This document shows, piece after piece, positions 17,365-26,199 of a DNA stretch of 64,000 bases. Each line of letters begins with the position of its first letter. The stretch's first letter is position 1. The position numbers were made by a program, and so were the translations under genes. This stretch comes from an uncultured Oscillospiraceae bacterium (GTDB lineage Bacteria; Bacillota; Clostridia; Oscillospirales; Acutalibacteraceae), in assembly GCA_900543795.1 (NCBI GenBank), contig UQSH01000005.1, positions 6,459 through 70,458 on the forward strand, in the 5' to 3' direction. The notes under the pieces were generated by a model that saw only the letters and a program-made list of their open reading frames with translations, was not told the DNA's origin and made no database searches.

Positions 17365-18081
17365 ATGGCGGTTTTCGGAAAGAAAGAAGCCCCGTCTGCT
17401 GAATTTTCTGTTTTGCCAAGCCATATCGGAATTATTATGGACGGCAATGGAAGATGGGCTAAAAAAAGAGGACTTCCACGCAAGGCAGGTCATAAAGCAG
17501 GCGCAGAGGTGTTTAAAAAAATTTCAAAGGAATGTAACAGACTCGGAATAAAAGAGGCAACCTTTTATGCATTTTCAACGGAAAATTGGAAACGCCCCCA
17601 GGATGAGATAAACGCAATTATGAAGCTGTTTTACGATTATCTTGTTGAGGCGAAAAATGATTTGCAGGCAAGCGGGAATATCCGAGTTAGATTTATAGGC
17701 GAAAGAGATGGACTTCATCCTGAATTGCTCAAGCTTATGGACGACGCTGAAAGGGAAACCGCCGAAAGAGACGGAACACTCGTTAATCTTGCGGTTAATT
17801 ACGGTGGCAGGCAGGAAATTGTTTCTGCTGTTAATAAGCTTATTTCGCAGGGCAAAGCGCAAATAACTGAGGATGATATTTCAAATTCGATTTTCACCTC
17901 GCCCGACTGCGATTTGATTATCCGCCCGAGCGGAGAGGAAAGACTTTCAAACTTTCTTTTGTGGCAGGCGGCATACAGTGAGTTTTGGTACAGTGATGTG
18001 CTTTGGCCTGATTTTAAAGAGTCAGACCTTCATCTTGCTCTTGCGGAATTTGAAAAAAGAAACCGTAGATTCGGCGGATAG
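17365..18081 (+). CDS. uppS: Isoprenyl transferase / undecaprenyl diphosphate synthase
   Basis: Cis-prenyltransferase making the C55 lipid carrier for peptidoglycan. The 238-aa protein shows GIIMDGNGRWAKKRG (Asp of the FPP site) at 23-37, GHKAG, FYAFSTENWKRP, and RPSGEERLSNFLLWQ near the C-terminus. Length and motifs are standard. AAAGGAG precedes the ATG. It is placed just before cdsA and the MEP-pathway genes that make its substrate. Confidence 0.98.
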   Translation: MAVFGKKEAPSAEFSVLPSHIGIIMDGNGRWAKKRGLPRKAGHKAGAEVFKKISKECNRLGIKEATFYAFSTENWKRPQDEINAIMKLFYDYLVEAKNDLQASGNIRVRFIGERDGLHPELLKLMDDAERETAERDGTLVNLAVNYGGRQEIVSAVNKLISQGKAQITEDDISNSIFTSPDCDLIIRPSGEERLSNFLLWQAAYSEFWYSDVLWPDFKESDLHLALAEFEKRNRRFGG

Positions 18082-18110
18082 ATTTTATTATTGAAAGGCT
18101 CGGTGATTTT

Positions 18111-18980
18111 ATGAAGCAAAGAGTTATAACGGCGTTTGCTCTGCTTTTGGTTTTGGCACTTGTTGTTTGGCAAATAAATACTCCTCTTTTCGTTATTGTT
18201 ATTGCATTTTTTTCGGCGGTAGCCTCAAACGAGATTATGAAGTGCGCCAAGGTTAAAAACACATTTATTATTGCTCTGTCAACCGTTTTTTCTGCACTTG
18301 TTCCTTTCTTTGCAGGCGAAAGAGTGCTTGAACCTCTCGTTTCTGCACAGGTGTGGGGCACAATTATTAATGCTGTTCCCAAAACGGTTTACATAATTGC
18401 GTTAATTATTATTTCATTTCTTGCAATGCTTAAGGATTATGCAAACACGAAATTTGAAGATGTTGCAATCTCTGTTTTCACAAGCGTGATAGTATCCTTC
18501 GGCTTTTCAATCTTCGTAAGATTGCGTGATATGTTTGCAAATGAGCAGTTCGGAATATATCTCATTTTCTTTGCGCTGATATGTGCGCTCGGAACAGATG
18601 TTGGAGCCCAGCTCGGCGGAATGGCTTTCGGAAAGCACAAAATGAGTCCTAATATCAGCCCTAAAAAAACAATAGAGGGTGCCGCCTGCGGAATAGTAAC
18701 CTCGCTTGTGTTAAACGCAATTGCGTTCACTCTTTATAATTGCTTCGGCTCTGTAAGAATAGATGCCGCAGGAGCAACAATTCTTCTTGCTTGCTGCGTT
18801 CCGTTTTCATTCCTCGGTATGATGGGCGATTTAACCGCTTCTGTTTTGAAAAGGAATTTTGATGTTAAGGATTTCGGAAAAATTTTTCCGGGCCACGGCG
18901 GAGTTATGGACAGATTTGATTCAACCCTGTTCACTCTTCCGCTAACCTATGCAATGGCGCTTATTGCTTTTGCACGATAA
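18111..18980 (+). CDS. cdsA: Phosphatidate cytidylyltransferase
   Basis: Makes CDP-diacylglycerol from phosphatidic acid and CTP at the membrane, the branch point to anionic phospholipids. The 289-aa protein is strongly hydrophobic with about 7-8 membrane segments and ends in the CdsA signature GMMGDLTASVLKRN followed by KDFGKIFPGHGGVMDRFDS. A lumen-facing GTDVGAQ stretch is also present. It is 29 bases after uppS. Confidence 0.97.
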   Translation: MKQRVITAFALLLVLALVVWQINTPLFVIVIAFFSAVASNEIMKCAKVKNTFIIALSTVFSALVPFFAGERVLEPLVSAQVWGTIINAVPKTVYIIALIIISFLAMLKDYANTKFEDVAISVFTSVIVSFGFSIFVRLRDMFANEQFGIYLIFFALICALGTDVGAQLGGMAFGKHKMSPNISPKKTIEGAACGIVTSLVLNAIAFTLYNCFGSVRIDAAGATILLACCVPFSFLGMMGDLTASVLKRNFDVKDFGKIFPGHGGVMDRFDSTLFTLPLTYAMALIAFAR

Positions 18981-19016
18981 AAGACTGCATTTTTCAGTCG
19001 GAAAGGCTGTTTTGAT

Positions 19017-20162
19017 ATGAAAAATATTTCAATTTTGGGCTCAACAGGCTCAATAGGCACACAGTCGCTTGATGTTTGCCGAATGCACGGCTATTGTGTT
19101 AAGTGCTTAACCGCTAATTCAAGCGTTGAAAAAATTGAGGAGCAAATTAGAGAATTTAAGCCCGAGCTCGTCTGCCTTATGAATGAAAATGCCGCAAAGG
19201 ATTTAAGGGCAAGGATAAAGGATACTCAAACAAGGGTAGTAAGCGGTATGCAGGGGCTTATCGAGTGTGCAACATATAACGGTGCGGATATTGTTCTCAA
19301 TTCCGTTGTGGGCATGATAGGGCTTATGCCAACCCTTGAAGCAATCAAGGCAAAAAAAACCATCGCACTTGCAAATAAGGAAACTCTTGTTGCAGGCGGT
19401 CATCTTGTAACTAATCTTGCCAAGGAAAACGGCGTTTCAATCCTCCCTGTTGACAGTGAGCATTCCGCAATCTTTCAGGCAATGCAGGGTGCGCCGAATA
19501 AAAAGGCGGTTAAGAAAATTATATTAACTGCATCGGGCGGTCCGTTCTTCGGAAGGAAGCTTTCAGAGCTTGAAAATGTAACCGCAAAGGATGCACTTAA
19601 ACATCCAAATTGGGATATGGGAGCAAAAATAACCATAGATTCTGCAACAATGATGAATAAAGGTCTTGAATTTATAGAGGCTAAATGGCTATTTGATATG
19701 CCTAATGAGGATATAGAAATTGTTGTTCATCGTGAATCGGTTGTTCATTCCGCAATCGTTTATCAGGATAATTCGGTTATAGCACAGCTCGGTGTTCCCG
19801 ATATGCGCATACCGATTCAGTATGCGTTAACCTATCCGGAAAGAGAGCCGAGCCCAGTTGCTCCGCTTTCTCTTGCAGATTACGGAAGGCTAACCTTCTT
19901 TGAACCCGATTACGAAACCTTTAAATGTATAAATGTTTGCAAAAGCGCCATCGAAAAGGGTGGGCTTTATCCCGCCGCCGCAAACGGCGCAAATGAAGAA
20001 AGCGTAAAACTTTTCCTTGAAGGTAAAATTAAATTTACCGATATTGCATATCTTAATGAGGAGGCAATGCTTAAAGCACCGTGCAAAAAGGATTTCACCT
20101 TAAACGATGTTCTTGAAGCAGACCGCCTTGCAAGAGAATATGTTAGAAATAATTATCAATGA
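19017..20162 (+). CDS. dxr: 1-deoxy-D-xylulose 5-phosphate reductoisomerase
   Basis: Second step of the MEP isoprenoid pathway: NADPH-dependent conversion of DXP to MEP. The N-terminal Rossmann motif ILGSTGSIGTQSLDV is at 5-19. ALANKETLVAGG, PVDSEHSAIFQ (metal and substrate site) and IDSATMMNKGLE are all present. 381 aa is normal. Together with ispG in the same run it supplies isoprenoids for uppS. Confidence 0.98.
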   Translation: MKNISILGSTGSIGTQSLDVCRMHGYCVKCLTANSSVEKIEEQIREFKPELVCLMNENAAKDLRARIKDTQTRVVSGMQGLIECATYNGADIVLNSVVGMIGLMPTLEAIKAKKTIALANKETLVAGGHLVTNLAKENGVSILPVDSEHSAIFQAMQGAPNKKAVKKIILTASGGPFFGRKLSELENVTAKDALKHPNWDMGAKITIDSATMMNKGLEFIEAKWLFDMPNEDIEIVVHRESVVHSAIVYQDNSVIAQLGVPDMRIPIQYALTYPEREPSPVAPLSLADYGRLTFFEPDYETFKCINVCKSAIEKGGLYPAAANGANEESVKLFLEGKIKFTDIAYLNEEAMLKAPCKKDFTLNDVLEADRLAREYVRNNYQ

Positions 20163-20171
20163 GGCGATTAA

Positions 20172-21200
20172 GTGAGTTTATCTTCAATTTGGAATACCGT
20201 TTATCCCATTCTTGTTGCAATTCTGTTTTTTGAATTTATCATCATTATCCACGAGGGCGGCCACTTTATCGCCGCTCGGCTTATGAAAATCAAGGTTAAT
20301 GAGTTTTCTGTCGGAATGGGGCCGAAGATTTTTTCCTTTAAAAAAGGAGAAACGCAATATTCTCTTCGATGGATTCTTTTCGGCGGATATTGTTCTATGG
20401 AGGGCGAAGAGGAGGATTCGGAAAATGAGGGCTCCTTTTCCAAAAAAAGTGTTCCCGCCAGAATTTTTGTTGTTGTATCGGGTGCGCTTATGAATCTTAT
20501 TCTCGGCTTGATAATTATATGCGGTCAAAATCTTGTGGGCACGGCAACCGTTGCCGAGTTTGCCGATAATGCTTCAAGTCAGTCAAGCGGGCTTCAAGTC
20601 GGCGACACAATTAAAAGTATTGACGGTATGCGGGTTTTTACCTCAACCGATATTCAAACGGGGCTCAGCCGCTCTGCCGATGACACTGTTGTAATGATTG
20701 TTGAAAGAAACGGAGAAAATAAGGAAATCAATGTAAAATTTGACACGGAGGAATACGAGGGTAAGCAGTTTATCAGTATGGATTTCTGGCTTTACGGAAA
20801 GGAAAAAACCGTCGGCAATGTTCTTAAAAACACCTGTCAGGTTTTCATTTCGTTTACTCGAATGGTTTTCCTGTCCGTTCACGATATATTGTTGGGAAGA
20901 TACGGCTTGAGTGATTTAAGCGGACCGGTCGGTACCGTTTCCGTTGTTTCAACTGCGGTAAAAACAAATTGGAACTCAATGCTTCGCATAATGGCGCTTC
21001 TAACAATTAATGTAGGACTCTTTAATCTTTTTCCGGTACCTGCGCTTGACGGATGGCGCTTCTTCCTCCTGCTCGGCGAGGGTATATTCAAGAAAAAGCT
21101 TCCTTCGAAATGGGAATACGGCATTAATGCGGCAGGGCTTGCGCTTTTGCTTCTTTTAATGGTTGTTGTAACCTTTTCGGATATAACAAAGCTTTTGTAG
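20172..21200 (+). CDS. rseP: RseP / RasP-type site-2 membrane protease
   Basis: Intramembrane zinc metalloprotease that cuts membrane-anchored substrates such as anti-sigma factors or signal-peptide remnants. The 342-aa protein has HEGGH (the HExxH motif) in the first membrane segment, a central PDZ domain (about 125-190, with GLQVGDTIKSIDG), and NLFPVPALDG (the third zinc ligand) before the last membrane segments. Start GTG 20172 follows GAGGCG; the gene begins 10 bases after dxr. The anti-sigma target is not in this window. Confidence 0.95.
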   Translation: MSLSSIWNTVYPILVAILFFEFIIIIHEGGHFIAARLMKIKVNEFSVGMGPKIFSFKKGETQYSLRWILFGGYCSMEGEEEDSENEGSFSKKSVPARIFVVVSGALMNLILGLIIICGQNLVGTATVAEFADNASSQSSGLQVGDTIKSIDGMRVFTSTDIQTGLSRSADDTVVMIVERNGENKEINVKFDTEEYEGKQFISMDFWLYGKEKTVGNVLKNTCQVFISFTRMVFLSVHDILLGRYGLSDLSGPVGTVSVVSTAVKTNWNSMLRIMALLTINVGLFNLFPVPALDGWRFFLLLGEGIFKKKLPSKWEYGINAAGLALLLLLMVVVTFSDITKLL

Positions 21201-21239
21201 GCAGATTGAAATTTTTTAAAAATTTAAGTGGTGATTAAT

Positions 21240-22292
21240 ATGATTAACCGAAAAAATACGAAAAAAGTTAAAATAGGAAATATTTCCATCGGCGCAGGAG
21301 AGCCAATTGCCGTTCAGTCTATGCTCAATGTTCCGGCAGGAGATATAAACGGTTCGGTAGAGCAGGCAAAGGAGCTTGCGGCGGCAGGATGCCAAATAAT
21401 CCGCTTTGCAATTCCTAATGAGGACGCCCTTGCACTTATCGAGCCTATTAAAAAAGCGGTTGATGTTCCTCTTGTTGCAGATATTCATTTTGATTACAGG
21501 CTTGCGTTAGGAGCGGCGGAAAGAGGAATAGATAAAATCAGAATTAACCCGGGAAATATCGGCGACGAGTCAAGAGTTAAAGCCGTTGCGGATATTTGTA
21601 AGCAAAGGGAAATCCCGATAAGAATCGGAGTAAACAGCGGAAGTCTTGAAAAGGAAATACTTGCAAAATACGGCTTGCCGACACCTGAGGCAATGGTGGA
21701 ATCCGCACTGTATCACGCTTCACTGCTTGAAAAATTCGATTTTGACGATATTGTTATTTCAATAAAGTCCTCTAATGTTCAAACGATGATTGAAGCTTAT
21801 GAGCTTGCAAGTGAAAAATCCAATTATCCGCTTCATCTCGGAGTAACGGAAGCAGGCACGGAAAGAATGGGAATTATAAAATCCTCAATCGGAATCGGCT
21901 CGCTTTTGATGCACGGTATAGGCGACACTATAAGAGTCAGCCTTTCCGACGCACCTGTTAAAGAGGTTTTTGCGGCGTTTGATATACTCAAGGCGGCAGG
22001 GCTTAAAAAGGATTGCCCATATCTTATTTCCTGCCCAACCTGCGGCAGAACTAAAATTGATTTAATAGGCCTTGCAAATCAGGTTGAGGAACGCCTAAAA
22101 GATTGCAAAAAGCCTATAAAGGTTGCGGTTATGGGCTGCATAGTTAACGGACCCGGTGAAGCAAAGGAAGCAGATATAGGCATTGCCGGCGGAGACGGAA
22201 ACGGTCTCATATTTAAAAAGGGCGAAATATTAAGAAAAGTGCCCGAAAACGAGCTTCTTGATGAATTGATGAAAGAGATAGATAAATTATAA
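21240..22292 (+). CDS. ispG: 4-hydroxy-3-methylbut-2-en-1-yl diphosphate synthase
   Basis: [4Fe-4S] enzyme converting MEcPP to HMBPP in the MEP pathway. It has IGGxxP-like N-terminal features (AVQSMLN), VADIHFDYRLAL, RINPGNIG, and the cluster cysteines in CPTCGRT and MGCIVNGPGEAKEADIG. I chose ATG 21240 (350 aa) over GTG 21228 because GGTG (21229-21232) is then a well-spaced ribosome site, as used elsewhere in this genome. It overlaps the polC start by one base. Confidence 0.96.
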   Translation: MINRKNTKKVKIGNISIGAGEPIAVQSMLNVPAGDINGSVEQAKELAAAGCQIIRFAIPNEDALALIEPIKKAVDVPLVADIHFDYRLALGAAERGIDKIRINPGNIGDESRVKAVADICKQREIPIRIGVNSGSLEKEILAKYGLPTPEAMVESALYHASLLEKFDFDDIVISIKSSNVQTMIEAYELASEKSNYPLHLGVTEAGTERMGIIKSSIGIGSLLMHGIGDTIRVSLSDAPVKEVFAAFDILKAAGLKKDCPYLISCPTCGRTKIDLIGLANQVEERLKDCKKPIKVAVMGCIVNGPGEAKEADIGIAGGDGNGLIFKKGEILRKVPENELLDELMKEIDKL

Positions 22293-25200
22293 TGGATTTG
22301 TTTAAAGATTATTTTTCGGAATATGTAAGTGAATTTCAGCTTTCAAGTCTTTCGCAAGCGCAGATTGTGCGCTTCACGGTGCACCGTGCCGAACGGGAGC
22401 TTAGCATTGTTTTAAGCCTTGATGCTCTTGTTGATTATTCCGTTTTTAAAAGTGCACAGGATAGTATTAAGGAAAAAATGCACTTAAAAAAGGTTAGCAT
22501 TAAGCCGCGATATTTAAGCAGCCTTTTTGAAACCTCTTATATTCCGAGCGTTATTGAATTTGTTAAGGTTAAAAATCCTTCTGCAAACGGATTTTTTGAC
22601 GGTGCTTCCTATGATTATAACGAGCCCAATTTAAAAATATCTCTGCAAAAGGGCGGACTTGATATTTTAACCGCCCAAAAGGTAAATGAGGATATTGAAA
22701 ATGTAATTTTCGATTTGTTCGGCATTCAGATTAATGTTGAATTTATCGAGGAAAAGGGCTTTGATATAGAAAAAGCAGTTAAAGAGGCAGTTGCCAAAAG
22801 GGCTGCAGAGGAGGAAACAGCACGCACCGAAAAAGAAAAAAATATTAAGCACACTCTGCTTGACGGATTTCCGATTTACATAGACACTCAAAGAATTATA
22901 TTCGGCAAATCAATCAAGGAAAAGCCAAAGCCGATTGCCGAGGTTCAGATTGAGGACGGTGTTGTTACCGTTTGGGGCGATGTTTTAAAGCACGAGGAAA
23001 GAAGCACTAAAAGAGGAGACAGTAAAATTTTCTCCTTTGATATTTCGGACTACACCTCCTCATTAACAGTTAAAATGTTTGACAGTAACAGAATTATTGA
23101 GCCTGTTATTGATAAAATTTCGTCGGCAAAAACGGTTATGGTAAGCGGCTTTTATCAGTATGATAAATTTGCAAACGAATATGTTCTCCATCCAAACAGC
23201 ATTGCAACCGTTTTAAAGGCTGAAAAGGAGGATAATGAGCCGGAAAAGCGTGTTGAGCTTCATCTCCACACCTCGCTTTCAACTATGGACGGCATATCCT
23301 CTCCGACATCTCTTGTAAACAGAGCGGCAAAATGGGGGCATAAGGCTATCGCCATAACAGACCACGGCGTTGTTCAGGCACTTCCCGAGGCAAATTCAGC
23401 CGCAAAAAAAGCAGGCATAAAGCTTATCTGCGGTATGGAGGGATATCTTGTTGACGATGAGCGTTATCCCGATTTTATGAATATGAAGCTTCGTGATTTT
23501 AAGCGCTATCATATCATTTTTCTTATAAAATCACTTGAAGGCAGAAAGGTGCTTTATAAGCATATTTCCTCAAGCAATATCAAGTATTTTAAAAACAGAC
23601 CGCTTATCCCGAAATCCGCTCTTAAAGAGCACAGAAACGGACTTATCATCGGCTCTGCCTGCGAGCAGGGCGAGGTGTATCAGGCAATCCTTGAGGAGCA
23701 ACCGCAGGAAAAGCTGCTTGAAATTGCTTCTTTTTATGATTATCTTGAAATTCAGCCAAACGGAAATAATGCATTTATGCTCAGAACCGGAAGCGATGAG
23801 TATATTCGAACAAAAAAAGGCGAGGATAAGAAAAATCCTTATTGGCGTGTAAACACCGAAGAGGATTTGATTAATATAAACAAAAAAATAATTGCCCTTG
23901 CAGATGAGCTCGGCAAAATGACCGTTGCAACGGGAGATGTTCATTTCCTTGATGAAAAGGATGCAAAATTCCGTGCGGTTATTATGGCTTCAAAGGGCTT
24001 TGATGATGCAGACGAGCAGGCACCGCTGTATTTCAAAACAACGGGTGAAATGCTTGAAGAATTTGCGTGGGCAGGCGATAGAGCAAAGGAATTTGTTATC
24101 TATAATCCGAATAAAATTGCCGATATGATAGATGATGATGTTGTTCCGATTCCTCCCGGAACCTTTCAGCCTCATATCGATGGCGCAGAGGAGGAGCTTA
24201 CCGAAACCTGCTGGAAAAACGCAAAGGAAAAATACGGCGATCCCGTTCCCGAGGAGGTTGGACCGAGGCTTCAAAAGGAGCTTGATTCAATTATTAAGCA
24301 CGGCTATGCCGTTTTGTATGTTATTGCAAAAAGACTTGTTCAGAATTCCGAGGAGCACGGCTATCTTGTTGGCTCACGAGGATCCGTAGGCTCGTCGCTT
24401 GTTGCACATCTCGGCGGAATTTCAGAGGTTAATCCGCTCCCTCCGCATTATGTTTGCCCCGAATGTAAGCACAGCGAGTTTATAACAGACGGCTCCGTAG
24501 GCTCGGGATTTGACCTTCCCCCGAAAAACTGCCCCAAATGCGGAGCGGCGATGAACAGAGACGGCCACGAAATTCCGTTTGAAACCTTCCTTGGCTTTGA
24601 CGGAGATAAGGAGCCCGATATAGACCTTAATTTCAGCGGAGATTATCAGTCGCAGTCCCACCGCTTTACCGAGGAGCTTTTCGGTAAAACCCATGTGTTT
24701 AAGGCGGGAACAATGGCAACTGTTGCCGATAAAACTGCTTACGGTTATGTTAAAAAATATCTTGAAGAAAGAGGATTAAAGGTTTCAAGGGCGGAGGAGG
24801 ACAGGCTTACCGCAGGCTGCACCGGTATAAAAAGAACAACAGGTCAGCACCCCGGCGGTATGGTTGTTGTCCCGAGTGAATACGAGGTTGAGGATTTTAC
24901 TCCCATTCAGTATCCTTCAGACGATGCCTCAAAGGGAACACTCACAACTCACTTTGACTTTAAAAACGCCCTTCACGACACACTTTTAAAGCTTGACGAG
25001 CTCGGTCATGATGTTCCAACGCTTTATAAATTTCTTGAGGATGCAACAGGAATACCCGTTATGCAGGTTGATATTTGCGACCCGAAGCTTTATCAAATGA
25101 TAACCTCAACGGAGCCTATCGGAGTAACTCCGGAGGATATAGACTGCAAAACGGGAACGCTTTCAATTCCCGAAATGGGAACGCCGTTTGTTATCGGAAT

Positions 25201-26092
25201 GTTAATGGAGGCTCAGCCGAAAACCTTTTCGGATTTGCTCCAAATTTCAGGTCTTTCTCACGGCACGGATGTTTGGCTCGGCAATGCGCAGGAGCTTATT
25301 GATAAAGGTATATGCACCATTTCCGAGGTTATCGGTTGCCGAGACGGTATTATGACCTATCTTATTCATAAGGCAGAGGCTTATGAGAGGAAAACAGGCA
25401 AGGAATCACCGCTAACTAAAAAGGATTGCTTCAAAATTATGGAGTACACCCGAAAGGGAAAGGCACCCAAGGAGCTTCCTCCGTATGAGGAGAAAATGAA
25501 GGAAATCGGCGTTGAGCAATGGTATATTGATTCCTGCTATAAAATTAAGTATATGTTCCCAAAGGCGCACGCAGCGGCTTATGTTATTGCTGCATTGCGC
25601 CTCGGCTGGTATAAAATTTATTATCCCGTTGAGTATTACAGTGCTTTTTTCACAGTTCGCGGAGGCGATCTTGATGCCGTTGCCGCAGTTGCCGGAAAAA
25701 AGGCGGTTAAAGCAAGAATGAGTGAAATAAAAGCCCATAAGGAAGCGGGAACCATAACCGCCAAGGAGAGCGACACCTATGTTATTTTGCAGATTGTTGT
25801 TGAAATGCTTTCAAGAGGAATAGATTTTCTTCCTGTTGATTTGTATAAATCCGATTGGCGTGTGTATAAAATTGAGAACGGAAAAATCAGGCTTCCGTTT
25901 TCCGCAATAGCCGGAATAGGCGAAAACGCTGCAAGGCAGATTTTCGATGCAGTTAACGACGGAAACGGAGATTTCATTTCCTGTGATGATTTGATGGCTC
26001 GTGCTCATATAGGTCAAAGCGTTGTTGATTCTCTGCGTGAATGCGGAGCTCTCGGCGATTTGCCGAGCAGTAACCAAATTTCACTTTTCTGA
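22292..26092 (+). CDS. polC: DNA polymerase III alpha subunit, PolC type, lacking the exonuclease domain
   Basis: Replicative polymerase of low-GC Gram-positives; 1266 aa against about 1440 for typical PolC. Order: N-terminal region, OB fold (about 216-305), PHP domain (320-~560), polymerase core with the zinc finger (Cys 722, 725, 747, 750), catalytic DID at 776-778, and the clamp-binding end NQISLF. Usual PolC carries a DEDDh exonuclease inside the PHP domain after GxExxxVDD. Here GMEGYLVDD (381-389) runs within about 15 residues into YHIIFL, and no FDxETTG motif exists. All nine PHP metal-ligand positions look intact (H324, H326, D357, H358, E383, H407, C457, D549, H551). The reading frame is continuous, so this is not a frameshift. 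Confidence 0.95.
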   Translation: MDLFKDYFSEYVSEFQLSSLSQAQIVRFTVHRAERELSIVLSLDALVDYSVFKSAQDSIKEKMHLKKVSIKPRYLSSLFETSYIPSVIEFVKVKNPSANGFFDGASYDYNEPNLKISLQKGGLDILTAQKVNEDIENVIFDLFGIQINVEFIEEKGFDIEKAVKEAVAKRAAEEETARTEKEKNIKHTLLDGFPIYIDTQRIIFGKSIKEKPKPIAEVQIEDGVVTVWGDVLKHEERSTKRGDSKIFSFDISDYTSSLTVKMFDSNRIIEPVIDKISSAKTVMVSGFYQYDKFANEYVLHPNSIATVLKAEKEDNEPEKRVELHLHTSLSTMDGISSPTSLVNRAAKWGHKAIAITDHGVVQALPEANSAAKKAGIKLICGMEGYLVDDERYPDFMNMKLRDFKRYHIIFLIKSLEGRKVLYKHISSSNIKYFKNRPLIPKSALKEHRNGLIIGSACEQGEVYQAILEEQPQEKLLEIASFYDYLEIQPNGNNAFMLRTGSDEYIRTKKGEDKKNPYWRVNTEEDLININKKIIALADELGKMTVATGDVHFLDEKDAKFRAVIMASKGFDDADEQAPLYFKTTGEMLEEFAWAGDRAKEFVIYNPNKIADMIDDDVVPIPPGTFQPHIDGAEEELTETCWKNAKEKYGDPVPEEVGPRLQKELDSIIKHGYAVLYVIAKRLVQNSEEHGYLVGSRGSVGSSLVAHLGGISEVNPLPPHYVCPECKHSEFITDGSVGSGFDLPPKNCPKCGAAMNRDGHEIPFETFLGFDGDKEPDIDLNFSGDYQSQSHRFTEELFGKTHVFKAGTMATVADKTAYGYVKKYLEERGLKVSRAEEDRLTAGCTGIKRTTGQHPGGMVVVPSEYEVEDFTPIQYPSDDASKGTLTTHFDFKNALHDTLLKLDELGHDVPTLYKFLEDATGIPVMQVDICDPKLYQMITSTEPIGVTPEDIDCKTGTLSIPEMGTPFVIGMLMEAQPKTFSDLLQISGLSHGTDVWLGNAQELIDKGICTISEVIGCRDGIMTYLIHKAEAYERKTGKESPLTKKDCFKIMEYTRKGKAPKELPPYEEKMKEIGVEQWYIDSCYKIKYMFPKAHAAAYVIAALRLGWYKIYYPVEYYSAFFTVRGGDLDAVAAVAGKKAVKARMSEIKAHKEAGTITAKESDTYVILQIVVEMLSRGIDFLPVDLYKSDWRVYKIENGKIRLPFSAIAGIGENAARQIFDAVNDGNGDFISCDDLMARAHIGQSVVDSLRECGALGDLPSSNQISLF

Positions 26093-26119
26093 TTATAATT
26101 TATTTATTATAATTAATTG

Positions 26120-26148
26120 TTGACAAGCACGGTTTAATGTGGTAGCAT
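26120..26148 (+). promoter_or_regulatory. Predicted promoter of the histidine operon
   Basis: Perfect TTGACA (26120-26125), 17 bases, TAGCAT (26143-26148), 51 bases before hisZ-hisG. TAATGTG (26135-26141) and CACATTA (26154-26160) form an inverted repeat straddling the -10, a reasonable operator position. No T-box or leader-peptide His codons were seen. Confidence 0.7.
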
Positions 26149-26199
26149 ATTAACACATTAGCACAGTAAAGTGAAATTGATACAAAAAGGAACATAAAT

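Noticed and set aside
23453..23507. A frameshift or assembly gap as the reason for the short PolC
   Set aside because: The reading frame is continuous, flanking PHP segments join cleanly with conserved motifs on both sides, and no exonuclease fragments are found in other frames nearby. Only raw reads could exclude an assembly deletion entirely.
26093..26199. T-box or His attenuator before hisZ-hisG
   Set aside because: The leader is only about 50 bases, with no specifier-type stem, T-box sequence or His-rich leader peptide.
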